From Thermoplasmata archaeon (GTDB lineage Archaea; Thermoplasmatota; Thermoplasmata; Lutacidiplasmatales; UBA184), in the NCBI GenBank assembly GCA_030037035.1, contig JASHSA010000075.1, positions 1 to 13,280 on the forward strand: a stretch of 13,280 bases of DNA, given 5' to 3'. The notes under the pieces were generated by a model that was given only the letters and a program-made list of their open reading frames with translations, did not search any database and was not told the DNA's origin. A program made the translations under genes and the position numbers. This document shows positions 4,617 to 12,558 of the stretch, in pieces (position 1 is the first letter of the stretch; each line of letters starts with the position of its first letter).

Positions 4617-7600
4617 CTAGCGGCGTCGCCGACCGCGTCGGCGGCGCGGCACGACCGGGATCGTCCGTCCGTCCCTCGGCAGCGCCCCCGCGGCGACGGG
4701 TTCGGGGGTCCCGTAGAGCGGCTCGACCGTGAGGGGATGCTCCTCGAGCCAGGCGACCCCCTCGACGTAGGCGCTGAACGTCTCGAGGCTCGTGAACAGC
4801 GGGATCCCGAGCTCGACGGCCCGCCGGCGCAGGACGTAGTCGTCCTCGAGCATGCGCTCGAACTTCTCCTGCGTGAGCGACGCCGGCACGTTGAGCAGCA
4901 GGTCGATCTCGCCGCGGTCGAGCGCCTCGGTGACGTTCGGGTGGCGGTCCGGCTCGGAGACCTTGTGCAGGATCCGCACCCCTCGCAGGCCGCGCTCGCG
5001 GAGGAACGCTCCGGTGTCCTCGGTCGCGGCGAGCTTGAGGCCGAGGTCCCGGAGCCGCCGCGCGATCGGCCAGAGCTCCTCCTTCAGCGGCCGGCCGCCG
5101 ACCGAGAGGAACGCCGCGCCGCGCCGGGGGACGAGGCGGACGCCGGTCGCCACGAGCGCCTTGACGAGGGCGTCGCTGAACGTCGGCCCGAAGCAGGCGA
5201 CCTCGCCGGTCGACTGCATCTCGACGCCGAGGAGCGGGTCGGAGCCGGTGAGCTGCAGGAACGAGAACTGGGGGACCTTGACGCCGAAGCGGCCCGGCGG
5301 CAGCGGCGCGACCCCGTCCCGGGAGAGCCGCCGGCCGAGGAGCGCGCGGGCGGCCTCGCGCAGGAGCGGCACGCCGGTCGCCTTCGCGAGGAACGGCAGC
5401 GAGCGGCTCGCGCGCAGGTTGAGCTCGATGATGCGGTAGGCGCCCCGCTCGACCAGGAACTGGACGTTGAACGGGCCGCGGATCGCGAGCGTCCGGGCGA
5501 GGCGCTGCGCCGCGTCGATCAGCTCGAGCTCGACCCGGTGGGACGTGTGCCGCGGCGGCAGGCAGAAGATCGCGTCCCCGGAGTGGACGCCGGCATGCTC
5601 GACGTGCTCGAGGATCCCGGCGACGAGCACCCGCTCGCCGTCGCTGATCGCGTCCAGCTCGACCTCGTCGGCCCCCTCGACGAACTTCGTGATCACGACC
5701 GGGTACTCGGGCGAGACGCGCGTCGCCTCGGAGAGGAAGCGGCCGAGGTCCGCGCGGCCGGCGATCACGCGCATCGCCTGGCCGCTCAGGACGTACGACG
5801 GGCGGACGAGGATCGGATAGCCGACCTCCTCGGCGAACGCGCTCGCCTCCTCGACGGTCGTGAACGCCCGCCAGGCCGGCTGCGGGATCCCGAGCCTCTC
5901 GAGGAGCTTCGCGAAGCGGGCGCGGTCCTCGGCGGCGTCGATCGACGCGGGAGCCGTGCCGAGGACGGGGATGCCGCAGGTCGCGAGCAGCGGGGTGAGG
6001 TTCTGCGCGAGCTGGCTCCCCACGCACGTCACGACACCGCGGAAGCGCTCGAAGTCGCAGAGGTCGCGCACGCGCTCGAGCGTGATCTCCTCGAAGTAGA
6101 GCCGGTCGGAGCGGTCGTAGTCGGTCGAGACGGTCTCCGGGTTCGAGTTGAGGAGCGCGACGCCGCCCAGCCCCTCGGCCTTGAGCCCGTCGACGAGGTT
6201 CATCGTCGACCAGTCGAACTCGACGCTCGAGCCGATCCGGTACGGGCCGGCCCCGATGACGAGCGCCGAGTCGGTGGCCATCGGCGCCACGTCGTCCGCG
6301 TCGGCCCGGTAGGTGACGTAGAGGTAGTTCGTCCGCGACGGCCACTCCCCGGCGAGGGTGTCGATCATCCGGACGCGCGGACGGATCCCGGCGGCGAGGC
6401 GGCGCCGACGGACCTCCTCCTCGTCCAGACGGGCCGCGCGCGCGACCGCGCGGTCGGAGAGCCCGAGCTCCTTGGCGCGGCGGAGGAGCGGCGCCGGGAG
6501 CTCGCCGCCCGGCTGCGCCGCGATCGCGCGGTCGGTCGCCTCGATCTCGCCGAGCGCGTCGACGAACCAGCGGTCGATGTACGAGACCGACGCGACCGTC
6601 TCCGGCGGGACCCCCGCGCGCAGCGCCTCGAGGACGTGCGCGAGGATTGCCGGCTTCGGCTCGGCGAGGTCGGCGAGGATCTCCTCCGTCGGGCGTACGG
6701 TCGTCGGCGGGCGGAGGTCCGAGCGCGGGTCGGCCATCCGACACGCCTTGGAGATCGCCTCGGGGAACGACGCCCCGATCCCCATCGCCTCCCCGACCGA
6801 CTTCATCGCCGGGCCGAGACGCGGGTCGGCGTGCGCGAACTTGTCGAGGTCCCAGCGCGGGAGCTTGACGACGACGTAGTCGAGCGACGGCTCGAAGCAG
6901 GCGGTCGTCACGCCCGTCACGCGGTTCTTGAGCTCGGGAAGCGTGTAGCCGAGCGCGAGCTTCGCGGCGACGTACGCGAGCGGATAGCCGGTCGCCTTGC
7001 TCGCGAGGGCGCTCGAGCGGGAGAGCCTCGCGTTGATCTCGATCGCGTAGTACTCGAGGCTGTTCGGCTCGAGGCAGAACTGGATGTTGCACTCGCCGAC
7101 GATGCCGCACTCGCGGACCGCCCGGAGCGCCGCCTGGCGGAGCAGCTGGTACTCCTCGTCGGTCAGCGTCTGGCTCGGGGCGATGACGATGTTGTCGCCG
7201 GTGTGCACGCGCATCCCGAGGACGTTCTCCATGTTGCAGACGGTCAGCGCGTTGCCGCGCGCGTCGCGAACGACCTCGTACTCGAGCTGCTTGAACGCGC
7301 CGACGTACCGCTCGAGCAGGATCTGGCGGACCGGGCTCGCGCGCAGTCCCCGCGCCGCGACCTCGCGCAGCTCCTCCGGGCTCCGCGCGACCCCGCCGCC
7401 CTTGCCGCCGAGGGTGTACGCCACCCGCACCATCACCGGGAAGCCGAACTCCTCGACGGTGGCAAGGGCCTCCTCGACCGAGCGGACCGCCCGGCTCGGC
7501 AGCGTCGGGACGTGCGCCCGCGCCATCGTGCGAACGAACCTCGCCCGGTCCTCGGTCGCACGGATCCCGGCGAGCGGGGTCCCGAGGACGCGCGTGCCCG

Positions 7601-7928
7601 TCTTCGCGAGGGTCCCCCGGTCGCTCAGCGCGACCCCGCAGTTCAGCGCGGTCTGGCCCCCGAACGAGAGCATCAGCCCGTCCGGACGCTCCGCCTCGAG
7701 GATCGGGGCGACAAAGTCGGCGACGAGCGGCTGGAAGTAGACCTTGCCCCGGCGGGGAGGGTCGGTCTGCAGGGTCGCGATGTTCGGATTAACGACGATC
7801 GCGTAGACCCCGTCCTCGTCGAGCGCCTTCAGGCACTGGCTGCCCGAGTAGTCGAACTCGCCGGCCTCGCCGATCTTCAGCGCACCGCTGCCGAGGACGA
7901 CGACCTTGCCGGGCAGCGGGACGGTCAT
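4617..7928 (-). CDS. carB: Carbamoyl-phosphate synthase large subunit (CAD-like)
   Basis: Synthesises carbamoyl phosphate from bicarbonate, two ATP and ammonia delivered by CarA; first step to pyrimidines and arginine. 1103 residues, full length. Order: first ATP-grasp half (GSGALKIGEAGEFDYSG at 13-29; INARLSRSSALASKATGYPL), oligomerisation region about 395-545, second ATP-grasp half (IGAGPYRIGSSVEFDWS near 555-572; NLRASRSLPFLAKATGVPL), and a C-terminal MGS-like allosteric domain about 935-1065 (ATEDTGAFLRERG, DLLLNVP). Wording matches animal CAD more than E. coli: FGGQTALNCGV, EYEVVRDA, CNMEN, HTGDNIVIAPSQTL, EWPSRTNYLYVTY, VKVPQFSF. The protein ends in a basic PRRRRGRRRR tail. The start is ATG 7928, which overlaps the carA stop (ATGA). 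An upstream in-frame extension over carA was rejected. Confidence 0.96.
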   Translation of the reverse strand: MTVPLPGKVVVLGSGALKIGEAGEFDYSGSQCLKALDEDGVYAIVVNPNIATLQTDPPRRGKVYFQPLVADFVAPILEAERPDGLMLSFGGQTALNCGVALSDRGTLAKTGTRVLGTPLAGIRATEDRARFVRTMARAHVPTLPSRAVRSVEEALATVEEFGFPVMVRVAYTLGGKGGGVARSPEELREVAARGLRASPVRQILLERYVGAFKQLEYEVVRDARGNALTVCNMENVLGMRVHTGDNIVIAPSQTLTDEEYQLLRQAALRAVRECGIVGECNIQFCLEPNSLEYYAIEINARLSRSSALASKATGYPLAYVAAKLALGYTLPELKNRVTGVTTACFEPSLDYVVVKLPRWDLDKFAHADPRLGPAMKSVGEAMGIGASFPEAISKACRMADPRSDLRPPTTVRPTEEILADLAEPKPAILAHVLEALRAGVPPETVASVSYIDRWFVDALGEIEATDRAIAAQPGGELPAPLLRRAKELGLSDRAVARAARLDEEEVRRRRLAAGIRPRVRMIDTLAGEWPSRTNYLYVTYRADADDVAPMATDSALVIGAGPYRIGSSVEFDWSTMNLVDGLKAEGLGGVALLNSNPETVSTDYDRSDRLYFEEITLERVRDLCDFERFRGVVTCVGSQLAQNLTPLLATCGIPVLGTAPASIDAAEDRARFAKLLERLGIPQPAWRAFTTVEEASAFAEEVGYPILVRPSYVLSGQAMRVIAGRADLGRFLSEATRVSPEYPVVITKFVEGADEVELDAISDGERVLVAGILEHVEHAGVHSGDAIFCLPPRHTSHRVELELIDAAQRLARTLAIRGPFNVQFLVERGAYRIIELNLRASRSLPFLAKATGVPLLREAARALLGRRLSRDGVAPLPPGRFGVKVPQFSFLQLTGSDPLLGVEMQSTGEVACFGPTFSDALVKALVATGVRLVPRRGAAFLSVGGRPLKEELWPIARRLRDLGLKLAATEDTGAFLRERGLRGVRILHKVSEPDRHPNVTEALDRGEIDLLLNVPASLTQEKFERMLEDDYVLRRRAVELGIPLFTSLETFSAYVEGVAWLEEHPLTVEPLYGTPEPVAAGALPRDGRTIPVVPRRRRGRRRR

Positions 7929-9112
7929 GCGCGTCTCCGGGCCCGGCGGACGAACTCGTCGAAGACGAAGCCGGCCTCCTGCGGTCCCGGGTGGCCCTCG
8001 GGGTGGCCCTGGAGGGCGACCAGAGCTCCGCGCGCGTCGCGCAGCCCTTCGAGCGTGCCGTCGTCCGGGTTGGTCGCCCACGGCTCGAGGCCGGTGCCGG
8101 CGAGCGAGGCGGGCTCGACGGCGTAGCCGTGGTTCTCGCTGACGATGACGGCCCGGCCGTTCGGGAAGCAGACGGTCTTGTTCTGCCCGCGGTGCCCGTA
8201 CTTCAGCTTGAACGTCCGCCCTCCTCTCGAGAGGGCGAGCAGCTGGTGCCCGAGGCAGATCCCCAGGGTCGGCAGCTCGCGCACCGACGGACGGCCGAGC
8301 TCCTCGATCGTCGTCGCGAGGCTCGCCGGGTCCCCCGGGCCGTTGCTGACGACCAGGCCGGCAACGCGCCGGCCCTTCCACCGGGACGGCACGGGCTCCT
8401 CCGGCGGCAGGCGAAGCACGCTCGCCCCCCGCGCAAGCAGCGCCCGGACGATGCTCGACTTCGTGCCGCAGTCCAGGAAGGCGATCAACGGGCCGCCGTT
8501 GCGGGCGAGGAGCTGCGGACGTTCGGGGGCGACCTCGGCGACGAGGTTCTCCTCGGGGTACGCCGGCGCACGGCGGATCGCCCTCGCGAGGTCGTCGTCG
8601 GAGGTCGGCCGCTCCGACGGCGCGACGTCGATCGCCCCACGGAGGACCCCGTGGGCCCGCAGATGCTGCGTCAGGCGCCGGGTGTCGACCCCGACGACCC
8701 CCGGGACGCCCTCCTCCCGGAGCCAGGTGTCGAGCGAGCCGTCCATGCCCCAGTGGTTCGGGCGGCTCGTCCCCCGGACGACGACGCCGCGGACCTGGAC
8801 GCCGCCGCTCTCGAGGAGCGGCAGGCCGTCGCGGTCGACGGCCCCTCGCCGGGGGGCACCGTAGTTGCCGAGCAGCGGATAGGTGAAGGCGAGGATCTGG
8901 CCCCGGAACGAGGGGTCGGTGAGCGACTCCGGGTAGCCGACCATGCCGGTCGTGAAGACGACCTCCCCGACCCGGCGCCCGGTCGCCCCGAAGCCGACGC
9001 CGTCGAAGCGGCTCCCGTCCTCCAAAAATACGGTCCCCGCGCGCGGGCGTTCGAGCGCGTCGGACGGCACGGGCCGTGGAACCCGACGCGCAAGAGGAGA
9101 GGGTTCGTCCAT
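7925..9112 (-). CDS. carA: Carbamoyl-phosphate synthase small subunit, glutamine amidotransferase (CAD-like)
   Basis: Hydrolyses glutamine and channels ammonia to CarB. 395 residues. N-terminal CarA domain about 25-160 (FLEDGSRFDG, GEVVFTTGMVGYPESLTDPS, TYPLLGNYG, GVDTRRLTQHLR). Class I amidotransferase domain about 208-390 with nucleophile C286 in LGICLGHQLLAL and the H370/E372 pair in QGHPEG. KYGHRGQN and SENHGYAV are also conserved. TGMVGYPE and TYPLLGNYG are the animal-CAD forms, where E. coli has TSMTGYQE and TYPHIGNVG. First gene of a carA-carB operon, overlapping carB by 4 bp. The start is uncertain: ATG 9112 has no clear TATA at leaderless distance, and CAAATCTTATGG across the ATG could itself be a TATA box serving a start farther in, such as GTG at 9070. 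The domain begins near residue 26 either way. Confidence 0.95.
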   Translation of the reverse strand: MDEPSPLARRVPRPVPSDALERPRAGTVFLEDGSRFDGVGFGATGRRVGEVVFTTGMVGYPESLTDPSFRGQILAFTYPLLGNYGAPRRGAVDRDGLPLLESGGVQVRGVVVRGTSRPNHWGMDGSLDTWLREEGVPGVVGVDTRRLTQHLRAHGVLRGAIDVAPSERPTSDDDLARAIRRAPAYPEENLVAEVAPERPQLLARNGGPLIAFLDCGTKSSIVRALLARGASVLRLPPEEPVPSRWKGRRVAGLVVSNGPGDPASLATTIEELGRPSVRELPTLGICLGHQLLALSRGGRTFKLKYGHRGQNKTVCFPNGRAVIVSENHGYAVEPASLAGTGLEPWATNPDDGTLEGLRDARGALVALQGHPEGHPGPQEAGFVFDEFVRRARRRA

Positions 9113-9177
9113 AAGATTTGCCGTCGGGCGAGCGGCCGGCGGGACGCCGTCGCGCCGTGCGCGCGGCGGTGAGCCGT

Positions 9178-9182
9178 CAAAT
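9178..9182 (+). promoter_or_regulatory. Possible TATA-like element of the TrxR-like gene
   Basis: CAAAT is one of two AT islands in the carA/flavoprotein divergent region. It is centred 25 bp before the GTG at 9205, the spacing expected for a leaderless transcript. It is short and therefore uncertain. Read on the other strand (ATTTG) it could also serve carA with a leader of about 42 bases. Confidence 0.3.
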
Positions 9183-9204
9183 CCCCTCGCCCGGTGGTCC
9201 GCGG

Positions 9205-10200
9205 GTGCCCGGGCTCCCGCGGCTGCGCGAACGCTACGACCTCGTCATCGTCGGCGGCGGGCATGCCGGCCTCCAGGCGGCGCTCAAGGCGGCGCTGCTC
9301 CGCCGCACCGTCGCGCTGGTCGACCGGGGCCCGAAGTACTCGCGCTCGTACTACGCCCCGAGGATGGACAACATCCCCGGCTTCCCCGAGGGCGTCTCGG
9401 GCCACCGCCTCCTCGACCAGCAGGTGGCGGCGGTGCGGGCCGTCTCGGAGTGGGTCGACTACTTCACGCCCGGGCGCGCCGTCGCGGTGGCGCGGGACGG
9501 GGACGGCTACGCCGTCCGGTTCGACTGGCTGAAGCAGGAGCTCACCGCGCGCGGGCGCGCCCTCGTCCTCGCGATGGGCGTCGTCGACCGGATCCTGGAG
9601 GTCGGCGGCAAGATCGAGCCGATCTTTCCCTGGGCGAACCAGGCGATCGTGGACTTCTGCCTCGTCTGCGACGGCCACGAGCTCACCGGCAAATCGGTCG
9701 GCGTGCTCGGCCACGAGACGCTGGCGGCGCGCACCGCGCTCGACCTCTTCGAGTTCGCCCCGGGCCAGGTCGACATCCTGACCCACGGCCGCCCCCCGGC
9801 GTTCGGCGCGACCGAGCCGGAGCGCGTCGAGCTCGCCCGCCAGCTCGCCGATCACCACGTCGGGGTCGTGGAGGGGACGATCGCCGGCTTCGACGAGATC
9901 CGCGAGCACCGCTTCGGCGTCCGGTTCGCCGACGGGAGCCACCGAGCCTACGACCGCGGCTTCTCCGCGCTCGGCTGGTACGACCGCCACGACGCGTTCC
10001 CTCGGGAGCTCGGCTGCCGCTTCGACCCCGAAGGCTACGTCGCCGTCGACGACGACTCGCGCGCGCTCGCGGACGCCGACGGTCGGCCGATCCCCGGTCT
10101 CTACGTCGTCGGCGACCAGAAGAGCGGCTGGAACCAGATCCCCGAGGCGTGGGCCTCCGCCGAGCGGGCGGTGCTGCACGCCTGGGCGGAGTACCTGTAG
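9205..10200 (+). CDS. Thioredoxin-reductase-like FAD-dependent disulfide oxidoreductase
   Basis: Low-molecular-weight thioredoxin-reductase fold; 331 residues from GTG 9205. Rossmann FAD motif VIVGGGHAGLQAA follows a YDL strand near the N-terminus, then the NIPGFPEGVSG segment. The redox pair is C152-L-V-C155 followed by D-G, matching the CATCDG of TrxR. The C-terminal FAD motif GLYVVGD precedes QIPEAWASAERAV. The second nucleotide site is degenerate: VLGHETLAARTA replaces GGGDSA, and the HRRxxxR NADPH-phosphate motif is replaced by THGRPPAFGAT. NADPH is therefore an unlikely donor; ferredoxin, another flavoprotein or an unknown donor is possible. Thermoplasma TrxR is a known NADPH-independent precedent. 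The frame is open to TTG 9118, but those 29 residues are Arg/Pro-rich and non-conserved in look; GTG 9157 or 9169 are alternatives. It is divergent from carA and converges on the HAD gene. Confidence 0.87.
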   Translation: MPGLPRLRERYDLVIVGGGHAGLQAALKAALLRRTVALVDRGPKYSRSYYAPRMDNIPGFPEGVSGHRLLDQQVAAVRAVSEWVDYFTPGRAVAVARDGDGYAVRFDWLKQELTARGRALVLAMGVVDRILEVGGKIEPIFPWANQAIVDFCLVCDGHELTGKSVGVLGHETLAARTALDLFEFAPGQVDILTHGRPPAFGATEPERVELARQLADHHVGVVEGTIAGFDEIREHRFGVRFADGSHRAYDRGFSALGWYDRHDAFPRELGCRFDPEGYVAVDDDSRALADADGRPIPGLYVVGDQKSGWNQIPEAWASAERAVLHAWAEYL

Positions 10201-10206
10201 GCCCCG

Positions 10207-10950
10207 CTACGGGCTCAGCGCCGGCGGGGCCGCGGCGAGGAAGCGCGCGAGCGCCGCCAGGTCCGGAGCGACCGCGCTCGCCCCGGCCGCGCGGAAGCGG
10301 TCGGCGGCCTCGGCGAGGTCGACCTTCTCGCTCGGGTCGGGCAGGACCGCGTAGAAGCGGACCCGCGCCGCGATCGCGCACTCGGCGTCGAGGAGGTGGT
10401 CGCCGACGTACAGCGCCCTCTCGAGGGGGACCCCCATCTCGTGCAGGAGGAGCAGCAGCGACTCGGGCGACGGCTTCGCCGGCCCCGGACTGCTGCGGCT
10501 CCGCAGGTAGTTGAAGAACGACCCGAGGCCGGTCTTGACGAGCGCCGCGCGGGAGAACGCCTCCGAGCTCCGGGTCAGGATCCCGAGCCGGTAGCCCCTC
10601 GCATGGAGCCCCCTCAGCAGATCGGACGCCCCTACGCGCGCGACGGTCCGCGGGAGCGCCTCGAGCTCGATCGCGTCGATCGCCTTGCGGTACTCCGCCT
10701 CGAACCGCCAGAGCTCCCCGTCCGGCAGGCCGCCGTTGCGCAGCTCCTCGCGGGCCTGTTCGACGATGCGGTGGACCGGCTCGTGGGCCGACAGCCGGCC
10801 GGGGACGACCCCGTGGCGCTCGGCGACCTTGACGACCGTGGAGCGGATCCTCCCGAAGTCGTGGTGCGAGAGGACGAGCGTGCCGTCCAGGTCAAAGACG
10901 ACGCCGAGGAGGGGCTCGACGAACTTCGGCTCGGTGGAGGGACCGGGCAT
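10207..10950 (-). CDS. HAD-superfamily hydrolase, phosphoglycolate-phosphatase-like (subfamily IA)
   Basis: Probable small-molecule phosphatase; 247 residues from ATG 10950. All HAD motifs are present: motif I F-D20-L-D22-G-T-L, motif II T126 in LGILTRSS, motif III K159 in PAKPSPESL, motif IV GD184-HLLD188-A. A helical cap of about 85 residues lies between motifs I and II, the subfamily IA (C1 cap) arrangement of phosphoglycolate phosphatase and pyrophosphatase PpaX relatives. The substrate cannot be named. The frame is open to ATG 11007, but those 19 residues (Arg/Ser-rich) would start upstream of the TATA-like element at 10986-10995, so ATG 10950 with a short leader is preferred. It converges with the flavoprotein gene at 6 bp and lies 87 bp downstream of the methyltransferase gene on the same strand. 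Confidence 0.88.
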   Translation of the reverse strand: MPGPSTEPKFVEPLLGVVFDLDGTLVLSHHDFGRIRSTVVKVAERHGVVPGRLSAHEPVHRIVEQAREELRNGGLPDGELWRFEAEYRKAIDAIELEALPRTVARVGASDLLRGLHARGYRLGILTRSSEAFSRAALVKTGLGSFFNYLRSRSSPGPAKPSPESLLLLLHEMGVPLERALYVGDHLLDAECAIAARVRFYAVLPDPSEKVDLAEAADRFRAAGASAVAPDLAALARFLAAAPPALSP

Positions 10951-10985
10951 GATGGGGGACCGCCCACGGGAGCGTCGCCGGAGCG

Positions 10986-10995
10986 CACAATAAGC
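10986..10995 (-). promoter_or_regulatory. TATA-like element of the HAD gene
   Basis: Minus-strand GCTTATTGTG is centred near 10991. It predicts a start site around 10965 and a leader of about 15 bases before ATG 10950. It supports an independent promoter for the HAD gene rather than read-through only from the methyltransferase operon, and it argues against the longer ORF beginning at 11007. Confidence 0.45.
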
Positions 10996-11037
10996 GTTTG
11001 CTTTCACGCGCCGGCCCCGGGGCGCGGCCCCGCCGCC

Positions 11038-12558
11038 CTACGAGACCGGCCGTCGCAGGGTGACGACCGACTCCCGCAGTTCGAACGAGCGTCGCTGGCC
11101 GCTCCGACGACGGCGGGCGACGTCGACGGAGACGATCTCGAGCCCCTGCCGGGCGGCGATCCTCGCGAGGAGGAGGTCCCCCGGGACGTACGCCCCCGCG
11201 AGCAGCGAGTCGCCGACGACGAGCACGAACGTCCCCCCGGGACGCAACGCGTCGCGGGCCCGGCGCAGGACGGGCAGCAGGTCCGCGAAGTAGCGGTGGA
11301 CGACCGCGTGCATGTCGTTGCGGCGGTAGGTACCCTTGCGGCGGACGTTGCGGTCGATCCGCCGGAGGATCTCCCCCAGCCAGGGATCCGGCGCCGACGC
11401 GAAGCCGAGGTAGCCGGCGGTCTCCCGACGGGGAAGGTTGTCGCAGGCGACCTCGGCGCCCCGCAGCCGACGGAGCTCCGCGTACGAGCCTGCGTAGCCG
11501 AGCCAGGCGAGGTCGACCTTGTAGTTCATCACGTAATCCATCCCGTTGACGTACGGCGGGCTCGTCAGGACCAGGTCGACCGACCCCGGGGGGACGTCGA
11601 GCACGCGCGCGTCCCCGCGGACGACCCGCGCCGGCGGCCCCCAACGGTCCGCCTCGCCCCCGAGCGCCCGGAGGTCCTCGGCCATCGTCCCGATCGCCGC
11701 CAGGAACCTTCCGCCCGGGGTCGCGTCGTCGTCGGCGTCGCCCCGCCGGTAGCCGAGGCAGGGGGAGCGGTGGAGACGGCTCGACGGGATCAGGATGCGT
11801 CCGAACGCGAGGCGGACCGCGTCGGCGCTGGCCTCGCCTTCGGGCGGCAGGGCGTCACGGAGCCGGAGCAGCTCGGCCAGGGCGTCGGGCGTGAACTGTC
11901 GTCGCGTCTCGCGAAGGAACGGCAGGCCGGCGGGACGGCGACGTAGGGCGGAGCGCGCCACGGAGGCGGCGCGGCGCTCGAGCCGGCCGGGGTCGAGCTC
12001 GAACGTCGTCTTGACGCGGGCCGCCAGCACCGCGGGCGCGAGGAGCTCGACCCCGATCGCGGCCGCGCCGGCGCGCCGCGCCTCCACGAGGGTCGTCCCG
12101 CTCCCCGCGAACGGGTCGAGCACGACGGCGCCGGCCGCGACCCCCTGGGCGGCGAGCACCCCGCGGACGAACTCGGCCGAGTAGCCTTGGACGTACGGCC
12201 ACCAGCGATGGACCGGGAGCGTCTCGTTCGAGCGGAACGTGATCGGCCCGCTGTACCGACCGATCGCGACCCCGTTCTCCTCGAGGAACCGCTCGTCGAA
12301 CGCCGTCGGCTCGACGAAATCCTCTCGGTCCTCGAGGGTGGCGTAGGCGCGAAGCACCCAGAGCCCCCGGCCGAGGCGGTGGACGGAACCGTCCCGCTCC
12401 CACCGCTCGAGCGTCTCCTGCACCCGAGGGGGCGCGACGTCGAGGACCGACGCGAGCTGGCGGAACGTCGCCCCGATCGGGCCGGTCGCGTCCAGGGCGT
12501 CGCGGAGCCTCGCCGCCTCCCGGACGTCCAGGACGCTGGCGGCGACGGGACCCGTCAC
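11038..12558 (-). CDS. Amino-group DNA methyltransferase (N4-C or N6-A type) with N-terminal winged helix
   Basis: Probable SAM-dependent DNA amino-methyltransferase, 506 residues from GTG 12558. Residues 10-72 look like a winged helix (TFRQLASVLDVAPPRVQETL, then a basic GRGLWVLRAY wing). Catalytic part: motif I D148-PFAGSGT-T156 for SAM, acidic G-V-E171 after it, a variable region of about 150 residues including IPSSRLHRSPCLGYRRGD, and motif IV T332-S-P-P-Y336 followed by VNGMDYVMNYKVDLAWLGY. A C-terminal strand reads GGTFVLVVGDS. The order I then IV is as in many archaeal COG0863-like enzymes, not the IV-then-I order of classical beta-class enzymes. RNA guanosine methyltransferases of the Trm11 type are an alternative, but TSPPY favours DNA. 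No restriction gene is adjacent. GTG overlaps the stop of the CHAD gene (GTGA), so it is translationally coupled. A longer open frame to 12828 lies over that gene and was rejected. Confidence 0.82.
   Translation of the reverse strand: MTGPVAASVLDVREAARLRDALDATGPIGATFRQLASVLDVAPPRVQETLERWERDGSVHRLGRGLWVLRAYATLEDREDFVEPTAFDERFLEENGVAIGRYSGPITFRSNETLPVHRWWPYVQGYSAEFVRGVLAAQGVAAGAVVLDPFAGSGTTLVEARRAGAAAIGVELLAPAVLAARVKTTFELDPGRLERRAASVARSALRRRPAGLPFLRETRRQFTPDALAELLRLRDALPPEGEASADAVRLAFGRILIPSSRLHRSPCLGYRRGDADDDATPGGRFLAAIGTMAEDLRALGGEADRWGPPARVVRGDARVLDVPPGSVDLVLTSPPYVNGMDYVMNYKVDLAWLGYAGSYAELRRLRGAEVACDNLPRRETAGYLGFASAPDPWLGEILRRIDRNVRRKGTYRRNDMHAVVHRYFADLLPVLRRARDALRPGGTFVLVVGDSLLAGAYVPGDLLLARIAARQGLEIVSVDVARRRRSGQRRSFELRESVVTLRRPVS

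Noticed and set aside
4512..8126. Very long plus-strand open frame antisense to carB
   Set aside because: Arg/Asp/Glu/Leu-rich composition with no domain pattern; it mirrors carB in a G+C-rich genome where antisense stops are rare.
7929..8381. Upstream in-frame extension of carB
   Set aside because: Lies over the coding region of carA in another frame; the CarB domain begins right after ATG 7928, which forms a typical ATGA overlap.
9022..9030. TATA-like minus-strand TATTTTTGG inside carA
   Set aside because: Falls within the conserved N-terminal CarA domain coding sequence (TVFLEDG); a start downstream would delete the domain.
8671..10179. Long minus-strand open frame opposite the flavoprotein gene
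   Set aside because: Overlaps carA in another frame and the flavoprotein antisense; the protein lacks family motifs while both overlapped genes have clear ones.
10396..11946. Plus-strand open frame antisense to HAD and methyltransferase genes
   Set aside because: No motif, biased composition, and the opposite strand carries intact catalytic motifs.
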